Shown in pieces: positions 1-12,089 of a stretch of 64,000 nt of DNA (positions are counted from its first letter, which is position 1; every line of letters begins with the position of its first letter). The notes below the pieces were generated by a model that saw nothing but the letters and a program-made list of their open reading frames with translations, searched no databases and was not told the DNA's origin. Made by a program: the position numbers and the translations under genes. The stretch lies in contig CM070874.1 of assembly GCA_036365515.1 (NCBI GenBank), positions 64,251,583-64,315,582 of the forward strand. Reading direction: 5' to 3'. The DNA comes from Torymus aiolomorphi (lineage: Eukaryota > Arthropoda > Insecta > Hymenoptera > Torymidae).

Positions 1-184
1 ATGATTCTTTTACCTAAAGGACTTGTACGATAAATATACAAACTCTACATTTCCACAAAATTACAACATGATTAAACCATTAATTTTTTCGCTACTGGTA
101 AGCAAATTCGCGAAACACTGATCTTGCTTTAAATATATAAAAAGTTGGTTTTCTGTAAATTAAGATTAAACTATTTTTACTGCT

Positions 185-712
185 CTTATTGTGTTTACAA
201 CAAGAAAACAGAATTTTTATTTTCTCGAGAAATTACGATTTGAAAGAAAGGTTAAAAAAATGTTAACCTCAAATATCACTGAAATTTATGGACCAATCAT
301 TTTGCTCACAGAACTCGACCGAGAGCTATCCAAAATCTACACCTCTACAAGGAATGTTGAAGCGATTAAGTCAATTTTTCGTTTTTCAATTTTTTTCTCA
401 AAAACTAGTCGACAGAATGGATTCAAACTTTTACAGATTATAGCTATTTATATTCTGCACTATCATGATTTTTCTCAAAAAAATTGACCGTTTAGTTTGG
501 AAGTTATAAGTTAAAAAAAAATACGTTTTTGTTAATAACAAAAGAACCGTGATAGATAGAAAATCTTTTTTTTTTAGAAAATATAGGTATTTTAATTCTC
601 TTTCGAATGCTATGCATCCGATTAAAATATCTTGATCCTATCATTAAAAAAAAGCAAGAATAAATTTTGAGAAAATTGAAAATTCGAAATAAAACAAAAA
701 CGCATCGGCCCA
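185..712. repeat. Dispersed repeat R1, copy a
   Basis: This AT-rich stretch matches 16130-16930 in the same orientation. Both contain the run from 'tgttaacctcaaatatc' through 'gaatgttgaagcgatt' to the 'attaaaatatc' segment near 623. The second copy carries an extra insertion at that last point, so this copy serves as the empty site. Shorter relatives occur near 14620-14710 and 27780-27960. The short open frames inside look non-coding. Confidence 0.75.
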
Positions 713-1020
713 ATCAAAAAACGGATTTTTGACCTGCAATTACACAAAAACCGCTGCTAACTGCTTTAGTAGAATGCTTTGTCAAAGAAAATTGATAAAT
801 TACATGAAATAATTTTTTTAAATGTAAATTTTAATATAAAATTTCATTCTTTCTGCATATCTGATTTTCCATAAATACAATTATTCAAAATGATCAAGAA
901 AATTATATTTAAAATAGTTATGTAGTAATTATTAAATTGCAAATGAAAAAGTTTAAGGTATTATCATATGCTATTTTTGAATTTATAAATTAATTGCATT
1001 TCTTCGAAATTTCTTTGGCG
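713..1020. other. AT-rich DNA, no feature seen
   Basis: No convincing open frame, RNA gene or repeat partner was found here; the sequence is simple AT-rich DNA. Confidence 0.5.
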
Positions 1021-1021
1021 T

Positions 1022-1165
1022 TTTCTTCGAAAACCTGCTAACTCGGTGTTTGCTTCAAAACCTCGCCAACTCAGCGAAGACTTCGAAAATCCACCAACTC
1101 ATAGAGTGTTTTCAAAAACCATATCACTCGGCGAAAGTTTCAAATATCCTCTAACTCAGGCGTTT
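1022..1165. repeat. Minisatellite, about 28-29 bp unit, five copies
   Basis: Five degenerate copies follow the pattern TTCGAAAACC, then CNAACTC, then a GC-richer tail. They start near 1026, 1054, 1082, 1110 and 1138. No coding potential is apparent. Confidence 0.6.
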
Positions 1166-1189
1166 TTTTTTCTTTAATTTTGTAGTGGT

Positions 1190-1905
1190 ACCTCTAGGAT
1201 GTTAAAGTACAATTTCTGTATAAGCGACGAAAAAAATTATTTTCGATTTTTCCATATTTTTCTTTATTTTTTTTAACCGACTTAATATTATCCGATTGGG
1301 CCGACAAAAATATGGATTGATAGGTAATTTCAAGACCTTTCAGAAAATGGGCCTACTTCCGACCGACATCCAAACCCCCAGAGCAAAAAAAAATTATTTT
1401 CTATTTTCCCATATTTTTCTTTATTTTTTTTAACCGACTTAATAATATCCGATTGGGCCGAAAAAATATGGGTAGATAGGAAATTTTAAGACCTTTCAGA
1501 AAATGGGCCTACTTCTGACCGATATCCAAACCGGGAGCAAAAAAAAATTATTTTCGATTTTTCAATATTTTTCTTTATTTTTTTTAACCGACTTAATAAT
1601 ATCCGATTGGGTCGACAAAAATATGGATTGATAGGTAATTTCAAGACCTTTCAGAAAATGGGCCTAATCCCACCGATATCCAAATCCAGAGCCGAAAAAA
1701 ATTATTTTCGATTTTTCGATATTTTTCTTTATTTTTTATAAACGACTTAATATTATCTGATCAGGAAATATGGATTGATAGGTAATTTCATGGCCTTTCA
1801 GAAAATGGGCGTACTTCCGACCGATATCCAAATTCGGCTACGAAAAAAAATTTCGATTCTTCGATATTTTGCTTTATTTTTTTTAATCGACTTAATATTA
1901 TCCAA
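1190..1905. repeat. Tandem repeat, about 155 bp unit, five copies (R5a)
   Basis: Each unit carries 'aaccgacttaata', 'tccgattggg', 'ggattgataggtaattt' and 'cagaaaatgggc'. The 'aaccga' landmark recurs near 1275, 1432, 1586, 1741 (variant) and 1885 (variant), giving spacings of about 145-157 bp. Two further units lie at 24870-25200, again followed by the same CA-repeat element, so the array and its neighbour were duplicated together. Confidence 0.8.
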
Positions 1906-2335
1906 TCAACTATATAATTGAACTTGCACAACTTCAAAATAAGCTTTAAATAGCTGCCAAAGATAAACTGGATATCTCTGGCCAGTTTCGAGTTATGCTA
2001 CGGACAAATTTATAACACACACACACACACACACGCGCGCGCGCACACACACATACATACACACATTTTCTAGAAAATGCATATCTCGACTCGGGGAGCT
2101 CGGAAATATCGAAAATCATCGAAATCTCGAGGTCGAAAAATTTCACCGTTACCAAGCTTTCTCTTTGAGAAAGCAAAAGGACCAAAAAAATGAGACCTGT
2201 CAGTTTTAAATCGACTGAGTAGAAGCTGAGATTCAGGCGTATACGCACGCAAGCACGCGCGCGAACACACACACACACACATGCACACGCACACACATAC
2301 ATTCATACAGACATTTTTCAAAAACCGTGTATTTT
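1906..2335. repeat. Dispersed element with CA microsatellites (R4a)
   Basis: The segment from 'aacttgcacaacttcaaaa' through a CA/GC microsatellite (about 2013-2060) to 'gctttctctttgagaaagc' is repeated at 25205-25515, and its tail recurs at 23400-23668. The end forms a small hairpin (GCTTTCTC/GAGAAAGC). A second CA tract lies at 2265-2300. The open frames across it are artefacts of the dinucleotide repeat. Confidence 0.7.
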
Positions 2336-2382
2336 GATTCCTAACACCTCGGAAAACAGTTATTGTCAAGTAATTCAAGTTT

Positions 2383-2670
2383 CTGTAATATCGTCACGTC
2401 CGTCGATACAGCTGCGTTCATTTTTACCGACGCTTCGTGCACAGAGTCGGCGAGACGGTGCACGTGAGCGGAGAGTGTTCCCGACCGACACACGGAGAGG
2501 TCACACGCATGGCAAGCGGTTGAGACAGCGATTCTTACGAGATACCTATCGCGTCTCTTTCAACTTTGTACAGTTTCCGAGTGGTTCTCAATAAACAGGA
2601 TATTGAATCTACGAAATCAGAAGTTTATTTTACCTAGCCCCCTTTAATAGTTAGTGTATTTCTAACAATT
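2383..2670 (+). mobile_element. Possible solo LTR
   Basis: A GC-richer block begins TGTAATATCGTC. It contains a polyadenylation-like AATAAA near 2590 and ends close to 'tttctaaca'. That resembles a retroelement LTR (TG...CA with an internal polyA signal). No flanking target duplication or matching second LTR was found, so this could also be ordinary non-coding DNA. Confidence 0.3.
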
Positions 2671-2679
2671 ATAACATGT

Positions 2680-3056
2680 TTTTACGACAACTCAAAAAAT
2701 TACTATCACAAAGCTTCCTCTAGGAGGAAGTAAAATTAACAGAGGTTTTTTTTTAGAAAGATGATTATTAAATAGTAGTTTTCATATCAACTGCATAAAG
2801 TATAACTTTACGCCCTAAGTGGGAATTGTTGGATATAATATATAGTAGTAGAAAAATCAAATACAGAAGGTAGGTACAAAAAATCGAAAAGAAATTTTTT
2901 TTACTGATTGATATCTATTTTGGAAGTAATCGTTCAGTATCTAATCGTGTAAGGTTATTAGCAGGAAGAATAAAGCTTAATTTTTTCATTATGTTCAATA
3001 TTTCATTTTTATCACGTAATACAACTGTTTTTTTATACAAGTTATGTTTATAAATT
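2680..3056. other. AT-rich region downstream of the protease
   Basis: This region lies 3' of the protease stop on the minus strand and presumably holds its 3' UTR and polyadenylation site. No other feature is visible. Confidence 0.4.
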
Positions 3057-4603
3057 TTAGAGTATGAGTCCAGTTTTTTCTACAATCCAATGATAGTATT
3101 TATGCACCCTAGTGTATACTCCAGGAAATGTTGCCAATTCAGAAAATGTACCAGTGGACATGATTCCATAGAGTTTACCATGAATAACACCAGGTCCACC
3201 AGAATCACCATAGCACATATTAGCGTATCCATTGCCTGCACAAAACATATTATCGGTTATGGGATCTGACCTGTAAAGTCTTTCACAATTTTCTTGTTTC
3301 ACTACAGGTACGTATGCAGCCTTCAAAACCTCACTTTCCTCCAGATGTGGCTAAAAATAGTTAATTAAATTAACTAAAGAAATTCTAGAAAAAAAAACAT
3401 TTCTCTGTGAGGGATAAGAACTTACCCCTACCCATCCAAAACCAGAAATACGCATCGATTCACCTTCTTTGAGAATATCGTGTGGCTTTGCAAGTTCTAT
3501 AGGTTGTTGTTTACTATTAAGTTCAATAGGCTGTGCAAGCTGGATGAAAAATATAATGAAAATATTCGCGTTAGTCACAAGTTCTTAGTTCTTAATCAAA
3601 AATTTTAATTTGTACTGAAATCTATTTAACAAGTTTCGAAGTTGTATAAAACTATTATTACACACATTGAAATACTAACATTGTCATCAATAGTGATATT
3701 ATATCTTATACTAAATCCTTTCTAAGTAATTCACAGGTAAAATAAACATATTTAATTACCTTGATTAAAGCAATGTCGTTATCGTTTTTGGCGTGGACGT
3801 CAAAATCGTCATGCACTATAATTTTCTCAACTCCGTGTACTTTACCTAAAGTTTGTGTTAATCCAGTGCCAGTTCTTACTGATAGATCCAATTTATTTCT
3901 ATTTTGCAATGAAGAGATTAATTTAATTTTTTATAAGAAGTTCTATTATATAGAAATACTCAATGTAATTATAAAAATTAAATGAAACATTACTGGACAC
4001 AGTGTGCAGCAGTTATAACCCAAGATCTATGTATAATAGTTGCACCGCAGATGTTAGCTAATCTGGATCGAAGCAAGCTAGCCTAAAAACAAATTTAAAT
4101 ACTTTCATCCTGAGAGCTATGGGCTTAAAGATTGATCTTCTTTTTTTATCGTCTTGAATTAATTTAAAAAACTTTTAAATTTCTATAAACTGTTTTGTAT
4201 GAAATTTATTCAATACATAATGCGATAAAGCAAGTAGGTATATTAATATCGTTCATGAACTATTTTATTCAACACTCTATTAATAAATAAATCTATTAAT
4301 GAATCTATCAAATAATCTATTAATTTTGTAACCAGTTACATTAAAGAAATTGCTGCAAAGGAATGAATGTTACAAAATGTAGTTGATATTTATTTACCTG
4401 ATATGGTACTTCTTCTATTCTAACGGGATTTCCTCCAACAATTTTTTCTTCATGTGTTCCATTGTTATCTAGTAGAAATTGAAATATAATATGTAATTGA
4501 AAAACTTATTTTAATAAAAAAAAAAAATCTATTTAAAATCTCTTTTACCTATATAGAAGCCGCTCGCGAAAGCGACGCACAACAAAATACACAAAACCTT
4601 CAT
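3057..4603 (-). CDS. Secreted chymotrypsin-family (S1A) serine protease, six exons
   Basis: Exons on the minus strand are 4549-4603, 4398-4468, 3994-4082, 3760-3898, 3426-3539 and 3057-3350. All junctions are GT-AG and in phase, giving 253 residues, a normal length for a one-domain S1A zymogen. The start begins a hydrophobic signal peptide (residues 1 to about 16). A short propeptide ends at Lys27, followed by the mature N-terminus IVGG (28-31). The catalytic triad is His69 (TAAHC), Asp113 (NDIAL) and Ser206 (GDSGGP). Cys54-Cys70 and Cys178-Cys193 fit the usual disulfides. The residue at the S1 base, six before the catalytic Ser, is Asn200 rather than trypsin's Asp. Cys202 lacks the usual partner near the GVYT motif. 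The role is probably secreted or digestive proteolysis with non-trypsin specificity; the substrate is unknown. An inverted truncated copy lies at 33098-33708. Confidence 0.9.
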
Positions 4604-4637
4604 GACTGCAATAAGTGAAAATGAAAAAAAAATCTTC

Positions 4638-4645
4638 CTTATATA
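4638..4645 (-). promoter_or_regulatory. TATA box of the protease gene
   Basis: TATATAAG on the minus strand lies about 35 bp upstream of the ATG. Transcription would start roughly 10 bp before the start codon, a very short 5' UTR. The stretch is conserved in the duplicate copy as TGTATAAG. Confidence 0.6.
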
Positions 4646-4734
4646 CACCGATCTTATCAAATGATTATTAATAGAATTATAAATTAAAACTAAGGTAGAC
4701 ACGAGTGTATGAGTCAGCTATGTTTTCGTGGTAT

Positions 4735-4805
4735 CATTAGCACAGTACAAATGTTACGACGTGCGCACGACACGAAAATTTCAGTAGTCTATGTATTGTT
4801 AATTT
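4735..4805. repeat. Fragment of the Penelope-associated repeat
   Basis: Bases from 'gttacgacgtgcgcacgac' to 'agtctatgtattgtt' match, on the opposite strand, the repeat at 24640-24720 and the same repeat at 27280-27330. That repeat is continuous with the Penelope endonuclease frame at 5412-5975. This is a short isolated relic. Confidence 0.55.
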
Positions 4806-4899
4806 TTATTGAGGGTATAATAGAAATGGATTCGTACACCATAAATCCTTTCGAGCATCATAAATTTATTGATACACCGACGTTTCCGGAGTATAATTA

Positions 4900-5411
4900 A
4901 CTCCCCTTATCAAGGCTAAACACAATGAACATACAAAAAATATTAAACATAACGGAAATTATAAAATTTTTTTCACATTAAAGAAAGAATGGAAAAAAAC
5001 CTTTTTTCCTTACCATTCGAGATGATATATCAATTTACAAATTTATAAAGCGGCCATTGCGTGGACTCCGCGTGTCAAACAGTTTTTCTTTTTACAATAG
5101 ATTTTTTGTAAGACGCCAACATTTGTAAAGCAATACCTGTATAATGAGAATATTTAGAAAAAATTAAATTATACTAAAGACAAACTCAAAATAAGAAAAA
5201 AGGCATGAGAAATCAAAAAACTTACATGTTACAAATCAGTCGTTTAGTCATAATGTTAAAGGAGACTGTACCCAGGATGATATAATCTCACTGTCAGAAG
5301 AGACAATAGGAGTTACGGGCATCTCCGGGGTTATTTATGCGGTATAAAGTAGTGGGGATAGAAATTTAGTAAGGAAATTGACTTAGTAATTCAGTGCCCA
5401 CCAATGAAAAA
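4900..5411. other. AT-rich DNA downstream of the Penelope endonuclease
   Basis: This is the 3' side of the endonuclease fragment on the minus strand and may include its 3' non-coding tail. No other open frame or repeat partner was recognised. Confidence 0.4.
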
Positions 5412-5975
5412 CTACTCTCTGCTACGTAATCGACGAGAATTTATGAATTTGTTAGATTTGTTACAAATATTGGTTGATCTATTAACAATGTCGACTGTGG
5501 ATTTATAACAATTGTTTAGTTTGATAGTATCAAACTGTCTATTCATATTATTATTGGTACTATAAATGTGTAACATCTCAGAAAACAATCTTTTATTCTT
5601 ATAACTTTCGTGATCGGCGATATTGACCTTATTAAAATCTATTTTATGTTTATATAAGTTTGCATGTTCGGCTAAAGCCGACGTAGTGTCACCATTCTTA
5701 ACACTACGCTTATGTTCATTAATGCGTAATCGTAATTGTCTACCTGTCTGTCCAATATATGACATTTTACAATCAGCACAATTAACTTTGTAAACTACAC
5801 CACTTTTTTCTAACTTATCAACATTATCCTTACCTAATTTAATGTATTTGGAAAGTTTATTGCATGGTTTTTGTATTATGTATTGTTGTACAAATTTTCG
5901 TGGTCGTGACGTACGTACGTCATAACACGTGTACCGTAGCGCGCGGCCTTCAACAGCATTTATCGTCACAATCAC
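5412..5975 (-). mobile_element. Penelope-like retroelement, GIY-YIG endonuclease domain (5'-truncated)
   Basis: The 187-residue open frame carries a GIY-YIG nuclease signature. A linker (KLEKSGVVYKVNC) leads into 'CADCKMSYIGQTGRQLRLRI', with the diagnostic YIGQTGR and a downstream helical region with conserved E residues. This linker plus GIY-YIG arrangement is the C-terminal endonuclease of Penelope-like elements, which nicks target DNA for reverse transcription. The reverse transcriptase that should precede it is absent. Instead the frame opens into the repeat at 5890-6190. The first 35 or so residues are therefore probably not native endonuclease sequence. No stops interrupt the domain, but without RT it is non-autonomous. 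Confidence 0.85.
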
Positions 5976-6190
5976 GAAAAATTCTATTTAACAAAAATGC
6001 ATAGAGTACTGGAATTTTCCAAAAAACTTCCTTAGGCGTTTAAAAATATAGTAGTTCGAATCAAATCGCAAAATTCGCAAATTCGTTACACAACTTTTGC
6101 ATTTGAAAATGCAGGTTTAAAATAGCGAAAAAAATTGTTTTAAAATTCGGTATCTGATTCAATAACAATCTCTATTATTCCGCTATGGTT
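5890..6190 (-). repeat. Penelope-associated terminal-repeat-like sequence
   Basis: This block contains 'gcgcgcggccttcaacagc', the 'tttgaaaatgcaggttt' segment and 'ttattccgctatggttta'. The same order appears at 24310-24605, 26960-27420 and 61985-62340, often in inverted pairs. It is directly joined to the endonuclease frame, so it is most likely the pseudo-LTR of the Penelope element. The junction may be a rearrangement. Confidence 0.7.
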
Positions 6191-6494
6191 TATAATATCA
6201 AGGAGCGCGGGAGTGCTCCGAAGGCAAGTATAGAAGAAGCCTGAGGATCGACCGCACTGCATATACATTGAAATGAGTGCCCTAGAATTTGAAATATTTA
6301 CTGCAATTTTCAATTGCTTTTATTTAACTCGAATTTAAAATAACATCATGCTTTTATGTTATACTATATTGCACAAAAAGTTTCGTGTAAAAAGATCTCG
6401 TATTAAAGACATTGAATAGTGAAAAATTTGATGTCTGATATCAAATTCTAAAATTTCTCCATGTTTCTCCATTCGATTCGTTTTCTTTCCACTT

Positions 6495-6511
6495 TCGGTT
6501 TCCTGTTTCAG

Positions 6512-6554
<43 letters not shown>

Positions 6555-6645
6555 ACGCACACGCACACGCACACGCACACACATACACACACACACACAC
6601 ACACACTTTCGGTTTCCTGTTTCAGTTTTATACACACACACACAC
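6495..6645. repeat. CA / GCACAC microsatellite flanked by a duplicated 20-mer
   Basis: A (CA)n tract is interrupted by a (GCACAC)n tract and flanked on both sides by 'ctttcggtttcctgtttcag'. The flank copy shows that the microsatellite expanded inside, or spread with, a short duplication. Open frames through it are repeats, not genes. Confidence 0.8.
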
Positions 6646-7029
6646 GTACCTGGGCGACAACAGCCTGACCTTACACATCTTTTAATATACTATAATATGT
6701 ATATACACGCAATATCACGGATCATCGCGCTTTCGATTTATTCGTTTAAATAATCGAAGATATCAGGAAGTCAACTGATGAAAAGAATTTATTTATACGA
6801 GCATCAATGGGGCAAAAACTTTTTTTAGATAAGTATTAAATGACTAAATGTTAAATGGTCATTTTTAAAGAATTGATACTTTGTGAGAATTTTTTATTTG
6901 CAGATAGTCAAGAAGATTTTTTTGGAGCCATTAAAATTCGATAAGGTGAAGAATATTGTGAAGGTGAAGGTGAAGAATACAGTGAAGAATATAGAACATC
7001 TTTCACTATTTCATTGTATCTGATTTTTT

Positions 7030-7745
<716 letters not shown>

Positions 7746-7879
7746 TCTCAAAATGTGACAAAAGCAGTTAGAGGAAGCTATACAATTAAAATGTTTTAGA
7801 CAGTATTGCACAGAAAGTGAACCGTGGAACACGAGTTAATTATATGTGTATGTGTCAAAAAACTATTTTTCTGCATCGT

Positions 7880-8860
7880 ATGCGTAAAGTACGTCGATTC
7901 GCATCGTTTTCAGTGCGTAAAGTTGAATTTCACACATAGTGTGCGTAAAGCTTCGCTTTACGCATACTATGCATAAAATTCAACTTTCCTCACTCAAACA
8001 ATGCGACGACGTGCTTTACTCATACTATAAAAAAAAATATTGTTCGCCACGCGGTCGAAATCTTTACGACGTCGTGATCGCCCAACACTCGGGCCGGCTG
8101 CGCCGACCCTCGTGCGTGTCGATCACTCAGTGCGTAAAGTTCAACTTTAAGCCCTATTGACGAAAACTACTATTTAGAAATAAACAATGGAAATTAGCAC
8201 AGTAAAATAAACACCTGGCATTTGTAAAATATCTTGTTTTTGTAATATAAAAAACATATTGCTTCCCAGTGAAATACATCTGTGGGTGTTTATGTCAGTG
8301 AAATATACGTCATTTTGTGTATTTTTGTTTTTGATAAAAGTGTTGTAGAGCAAAAAGCATAAGTGATTAAAATAAAAGAAGTGAAATATAAGTGAATTTA
8401 AAAAATACATTTAAAAACATGTTTATTGGGTGATCTATGGATCCAAGGTCTATATATAATTGAACCCTGGAACACAAATTTATTATATATTAGCAAACTG
8501 TTTAGGCTGTACAGAAAATAGAAACTCACTAATAACAAATAACGTAGTGATCTGTCTGATACAAATATATTATTACAATATATTGTTAATTGTTAAAATG
8601 TGTCATTTAATCAGTGTTCATAAATATAATGTAATTAAAGTGAAATATCAGTGCGAGTTTCCAGTTATAATAAAATGTTTTTTCACACAGCGTGCGCAAA
8701 ACACTTTTCATGCTTGTTTTCCGTGCGCAAAGCACTAGATTTACACACTCTATGAGGAAGCGTGTGCAAAGCACTTGCTTTGCACACTGCTTTGCACACT
8801 GAGTGCGAAAAACGTTTGCTTTGTACACTGTTTTACACACTACCGCTTCAAAACAAATAA
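7880..8860. repeat. Array of degenerate GTGCGTAAAG motifs and hairpins
   Basis: The motif GTGCG(T/C)AAAG, or its complement, occurs repeatedly: near 7886, 7912, 7941, 7957, 7993, 8130, 8692, 8723, 8762, 8777, 8789, 8802 and 8816. Two pairs form strong hairpins. At 7934-7971 the tip is GCTTCGC. At 8761-8786 GTGTGCAAAGC pairs with GCTTTGCACAC. The array ends about 200 bp upstream of a recombinase N-terminal fragment and related motifs follow it near 9281-9315. Confidence 0.6.
8161..8680. other. AT-rich spacer within the motif array
   Basis: No supported gene is present. 'gaaccctggaacaca' near 8462 resembles 'gaaccgtggaacacg' near 7820, a short internal echo. Confidence 0.4.
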
Positions 8861-9064
8861 CAAAACATAACAGTTCGTATGTACGCATTCCACGAAAATT
8901 AACGCGCTACATGCTAAGCCTGATCAAAACAAACAATCTTACTAGTTAAACTCAAAATGTGCTAAGCTTCATGCGGTCAGTCGAGCAACTGGCTCTTTTC
9001 AGTGCGTTACTCAACGTGCAATATTTTCAGTGTTCATATTTAAACGAAGTCTCAAGACTGTAAA

Positions 9065-9190
9065 ATGAATTCGGATAGTAATTCGGACGATACATATGAT
9101 GACGTAATACCAACGGCTTTAACTGAGGCAGCAAAGACAATAAATCTTAATTTGTTGCCACAGAAATCAAAACGTCAATACACCGCAGTT
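9065..9190 (+). pseudogene. N-terminal fragment of a Crypton-like tyrosine recombinase
   Basis: The frame starts with an acidic, Ser-rich leader and then reads 'NLLPQKSKRQYTAV'. This resembles 'TLPKKSSERYLLVYNAYKKW' in the recombinase pseudogene at 56544-58490: LPxKS, then Y, then a hydrophobic stretch. After about residue 42 the frame runs into low-complexity hydrophobic sequence that does not match, so the recombinase part is truncated. The similarity is short, so the family assignment is tentative. Confidence 0.45.
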
Positions 9191-9349
9191 TCATACCTTT
9201 TTCACCTTTTTTATCTTTTTTATATTTACTTGCTCGTCTTTTTTGTCTCCCGAGCGTCAGCGAGGCGACAAACTCGACTCGTGCGTGAATCACCTGCTTT
9301 GCGCACTAGTTGCGTAATGTACTATTGTGTAATCAAAATAAACTAAAGT

Positions 9350-11500
9350 AGCGGAGCTAATAATAAAGTGGCCTAATAGTGAAGAGAGATTGAATATATA
9401 TTTGCTTATAGTGAAGGATGCCTGCAGCAACAAAAATATAACCTCGACGATACCACGACAATTGCAAAGATCCTGTTTATTTATGTTGTATATAGAATAA
9501 AATAATATAATTATCAAATCTTTGTCAAATCTATCAAAAACATCAGCTAAGTATTTTTTAATGGACTATATAATGTGTTAAATAAAATAAAGTACCGGTG
9601 TGATGTGTTACATGAAATCAAATCAGTGTTTATAATCAACAATTCAAATAAATAAAAAACTAAAATAAAAAAATAAATAAAATCCAATTTTACAACTCTA
9701 CTTAAAAGCAGTTTGAAATATTTTGAGAGTAGCTTGTGTGTATTAATAAATAATTATGTGTTATAAGGTTCATAAACTTTATAATAAGCTTTTGCATAGA
9801 AGAAAATATTGTTGAATGACACGTAAGCATAAATATACAATATAATTTATGATGCTGATTTGAAATATTGGTCTGAGCCTTCATTTAAAAGCATTTGTCA
9901 TCTTCAAGAAACTTAGATATCAGTGCTGTGCTGTTGTACATATTCACTCAAGCACCAATTAAAAGATTATGTTAAATGAACATTAAAATACTGAGAAAAG
10001 CGAATGTGATGTCTTACTGTGAAAATTTCAACGAATAAAAGTGTTCAGTTAATCTAATTTATGATTTTCTCACGGAGGGAGACATCAAAATGTTTCAGAG
10101 GAGTTCTTAGTAAATATTTTTCTAGACAAGATTCAGATAATGATTTCAAAAAGTTTTATCTATGCAAGAATGTCAAGAAATCTTTTATTCTCAGTGATTC
10201 TTAGTTCGCATACACTGGTTGTGTTTTTAATTTTACAAGATTATGTGTCGTAATGATGGGTTATTAATTTACAAGAACTTATATCTCTACCATAAAAGGA
10301 TTTTATACAAAAATTTAACTCCCCCTCCCCCCCCCGCCCCCATTCTCACGGTCTCTCTCGTCTTTTCTAACTCAACAACTCTATAAGGTCTCCACGAAGA
10401 ACTTTGAGAAGAGCCTAAATATTTTTTTGAAACAGCCAACAAGGACGTTCTGTAGAAGAATAATATACTAACAAACTTTATTTTGAAAGATCTACAGAAT
10501 CTTTGAAAAATGTTTTCTCTAAGAAGAAATCATTAACATTTTTTTCTCGAAAATACTTTATTTATACATTTTTCTAAACTAATTCAAAGTAGAAATAATA
10601 AAACTTTCCAAGAAAGTATAAAATAAGGCAAGTATCAGTTTTTCCTAAAATCTGTAAAAATAAAAACAATTATTTTCATATAACTTTACAATTAATAGTA
10701 TTGTTAATTCAATAGTATTATCATTTCTGTAAATAATTCATTATTATTTTCTCTACAAAATATCTCCAAAAATGGTCTATCACTACATCTTTTAAAAAAT
10801 CTTTTGATAAATTAAATTACAAAATCTGGACAATCCTTTAAAAACTTTTGCAAGCAACGAGAAATTATTTTCCGAAACCTTTGTAATCCTTTTAGAAAAA
10901 CTTTTGCAACCCGTAAGTATTTTTTTCAGAAACTATAAGAATTATTTATTTTCCGAAACCTACACAATCCTTAATAATTATTTACTTTTTATTTTATGAA
11001 CAGGAATTCTACGAGTAAATAATAAATTTTTGTGTTCTATAAAGTCGAAATAAATTTCTTTCACGCGGATACTGAAAGTCAAACCTAAAACGTTGTGAAA
11101 TCAATTAACGTATAGTTTTATACTTAACAAACATTATTTAATGTACTTTCACTTTTAAAAAGTTGTGAAATCTCTCTAAAAAATTTTTTCCACATAAGTA
11201 AAAACTTAGGCAAGAATAAGTTTGGTTTAGTATTCCATATATGTAATTCTTTACTAACAATCACCTTAACTTTTTCAAACTATATAAAAATCTTTCCAAA
11301 AATTTTTTATGAAAACAAATAATCTTTTTAACAATAATTATTTTGAAAGGTCTACAAAATCTATGAAAAATGTTTCTTTTAAAAAGACAACATTAACATC
11401 TTTTTCTCGAAAATATATTTGATTTATCATTTATCTAAAACTAATTTAAAGTAGAAATCAGAAAACTTTCTACGAAAGTATAAAATAAGGCAAAATTCGC
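9350..11500. other. AT-rich non-coding region with a direct repeat
   Basis: No gene is supported. A stretch of about 155 bp at 10480-10635 ('ttgaaag.tctaca' to 'aagtataaaataaggcaa') is repeated in direct orientation at 11340-11495, about 860 bp away. A poly-C tract lies at 10321-10342. The direct repeats end about 45 bp before a gypsy integrase fragment and could be remnants of its surroundings. Confidence 0.5.
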
Positions 11501-11541
11501 AAACGATTTTATTGGGCTTCTTGTAAAAAAGATGTTGAAAA

Positions 11542-11826
11542 TTGGTAAAATCTTGTTCAGTTTGTGTTGCAAAGAAAGGTCCATCAGATAAAGGCCACAA
11601 TCAGATGAGAATCTATAATGTAGGATTACCTTTTGAAAGAGTGCAAATGGATATTTTAGGACCTTTCCCGATTTCTTCTTTAGGAAATAAGTATCTCTTA
11701 GTGGTAATAGATTGCTTTACTAAATGGGTAGAAGCTTTTCCTCTCTCTAATATGAGAACAAAAACTATTGTTGAAGTATTTGTTCGTGAAATCGTGTGTA
11801 GATATGGAGTTCCTCCATATGTGTAA
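11542..11826 (+). mobile_element. Gypsy-type LTR retrotransposon, integrase fragment
   Basis: About 95 residues match the start of a Ty3/gypsy integrase. The second half of an HHCC zinc finger (CSVCVAKKG) is followed by the core opening 'FERVQMDILGPFP', whose Asp is the first of the DDE triad. 'YLLVVIDCFTKWVEAFPL' follows. The frame stops at 'CRYGVPPYV', just before the SDQG motif where the second catalytic Asp would be. The remaining core and C-terminus are missing, so it is a dead relic. Confidence 0.85.
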
Positions 11827-12089
11827 ATGTAACAATATTATACTATAGAAAGTTCAAAATTGAGAAAGAACAAGGAAAATAGGGAAGTTAACTTTGTACC
11901 ATCGTTTGGTAAAGGGTCCACAATATGTTTGCAAGAAAAAGGTTTTATGGAGATACATTGCGCTCACAACGACAAAAAATAATGTTCGTACACCCGAGAT
12001 ACGAAAAGTTCTATTATGTCAGTCATTTTAACTTACGGATACTTGACTAAAATAAATTGATTTCAGTACTTTCTTGTATTTAATTTGTA

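Noticed and set aside
8607..8888. Cys-rich 93-codon minus-strand frame that resembles a small secreted peptide
   Set aside because: Its cysteines come from the repeated GTGCGCAAAGCAC motif array, and there is no signal peptide at the start.
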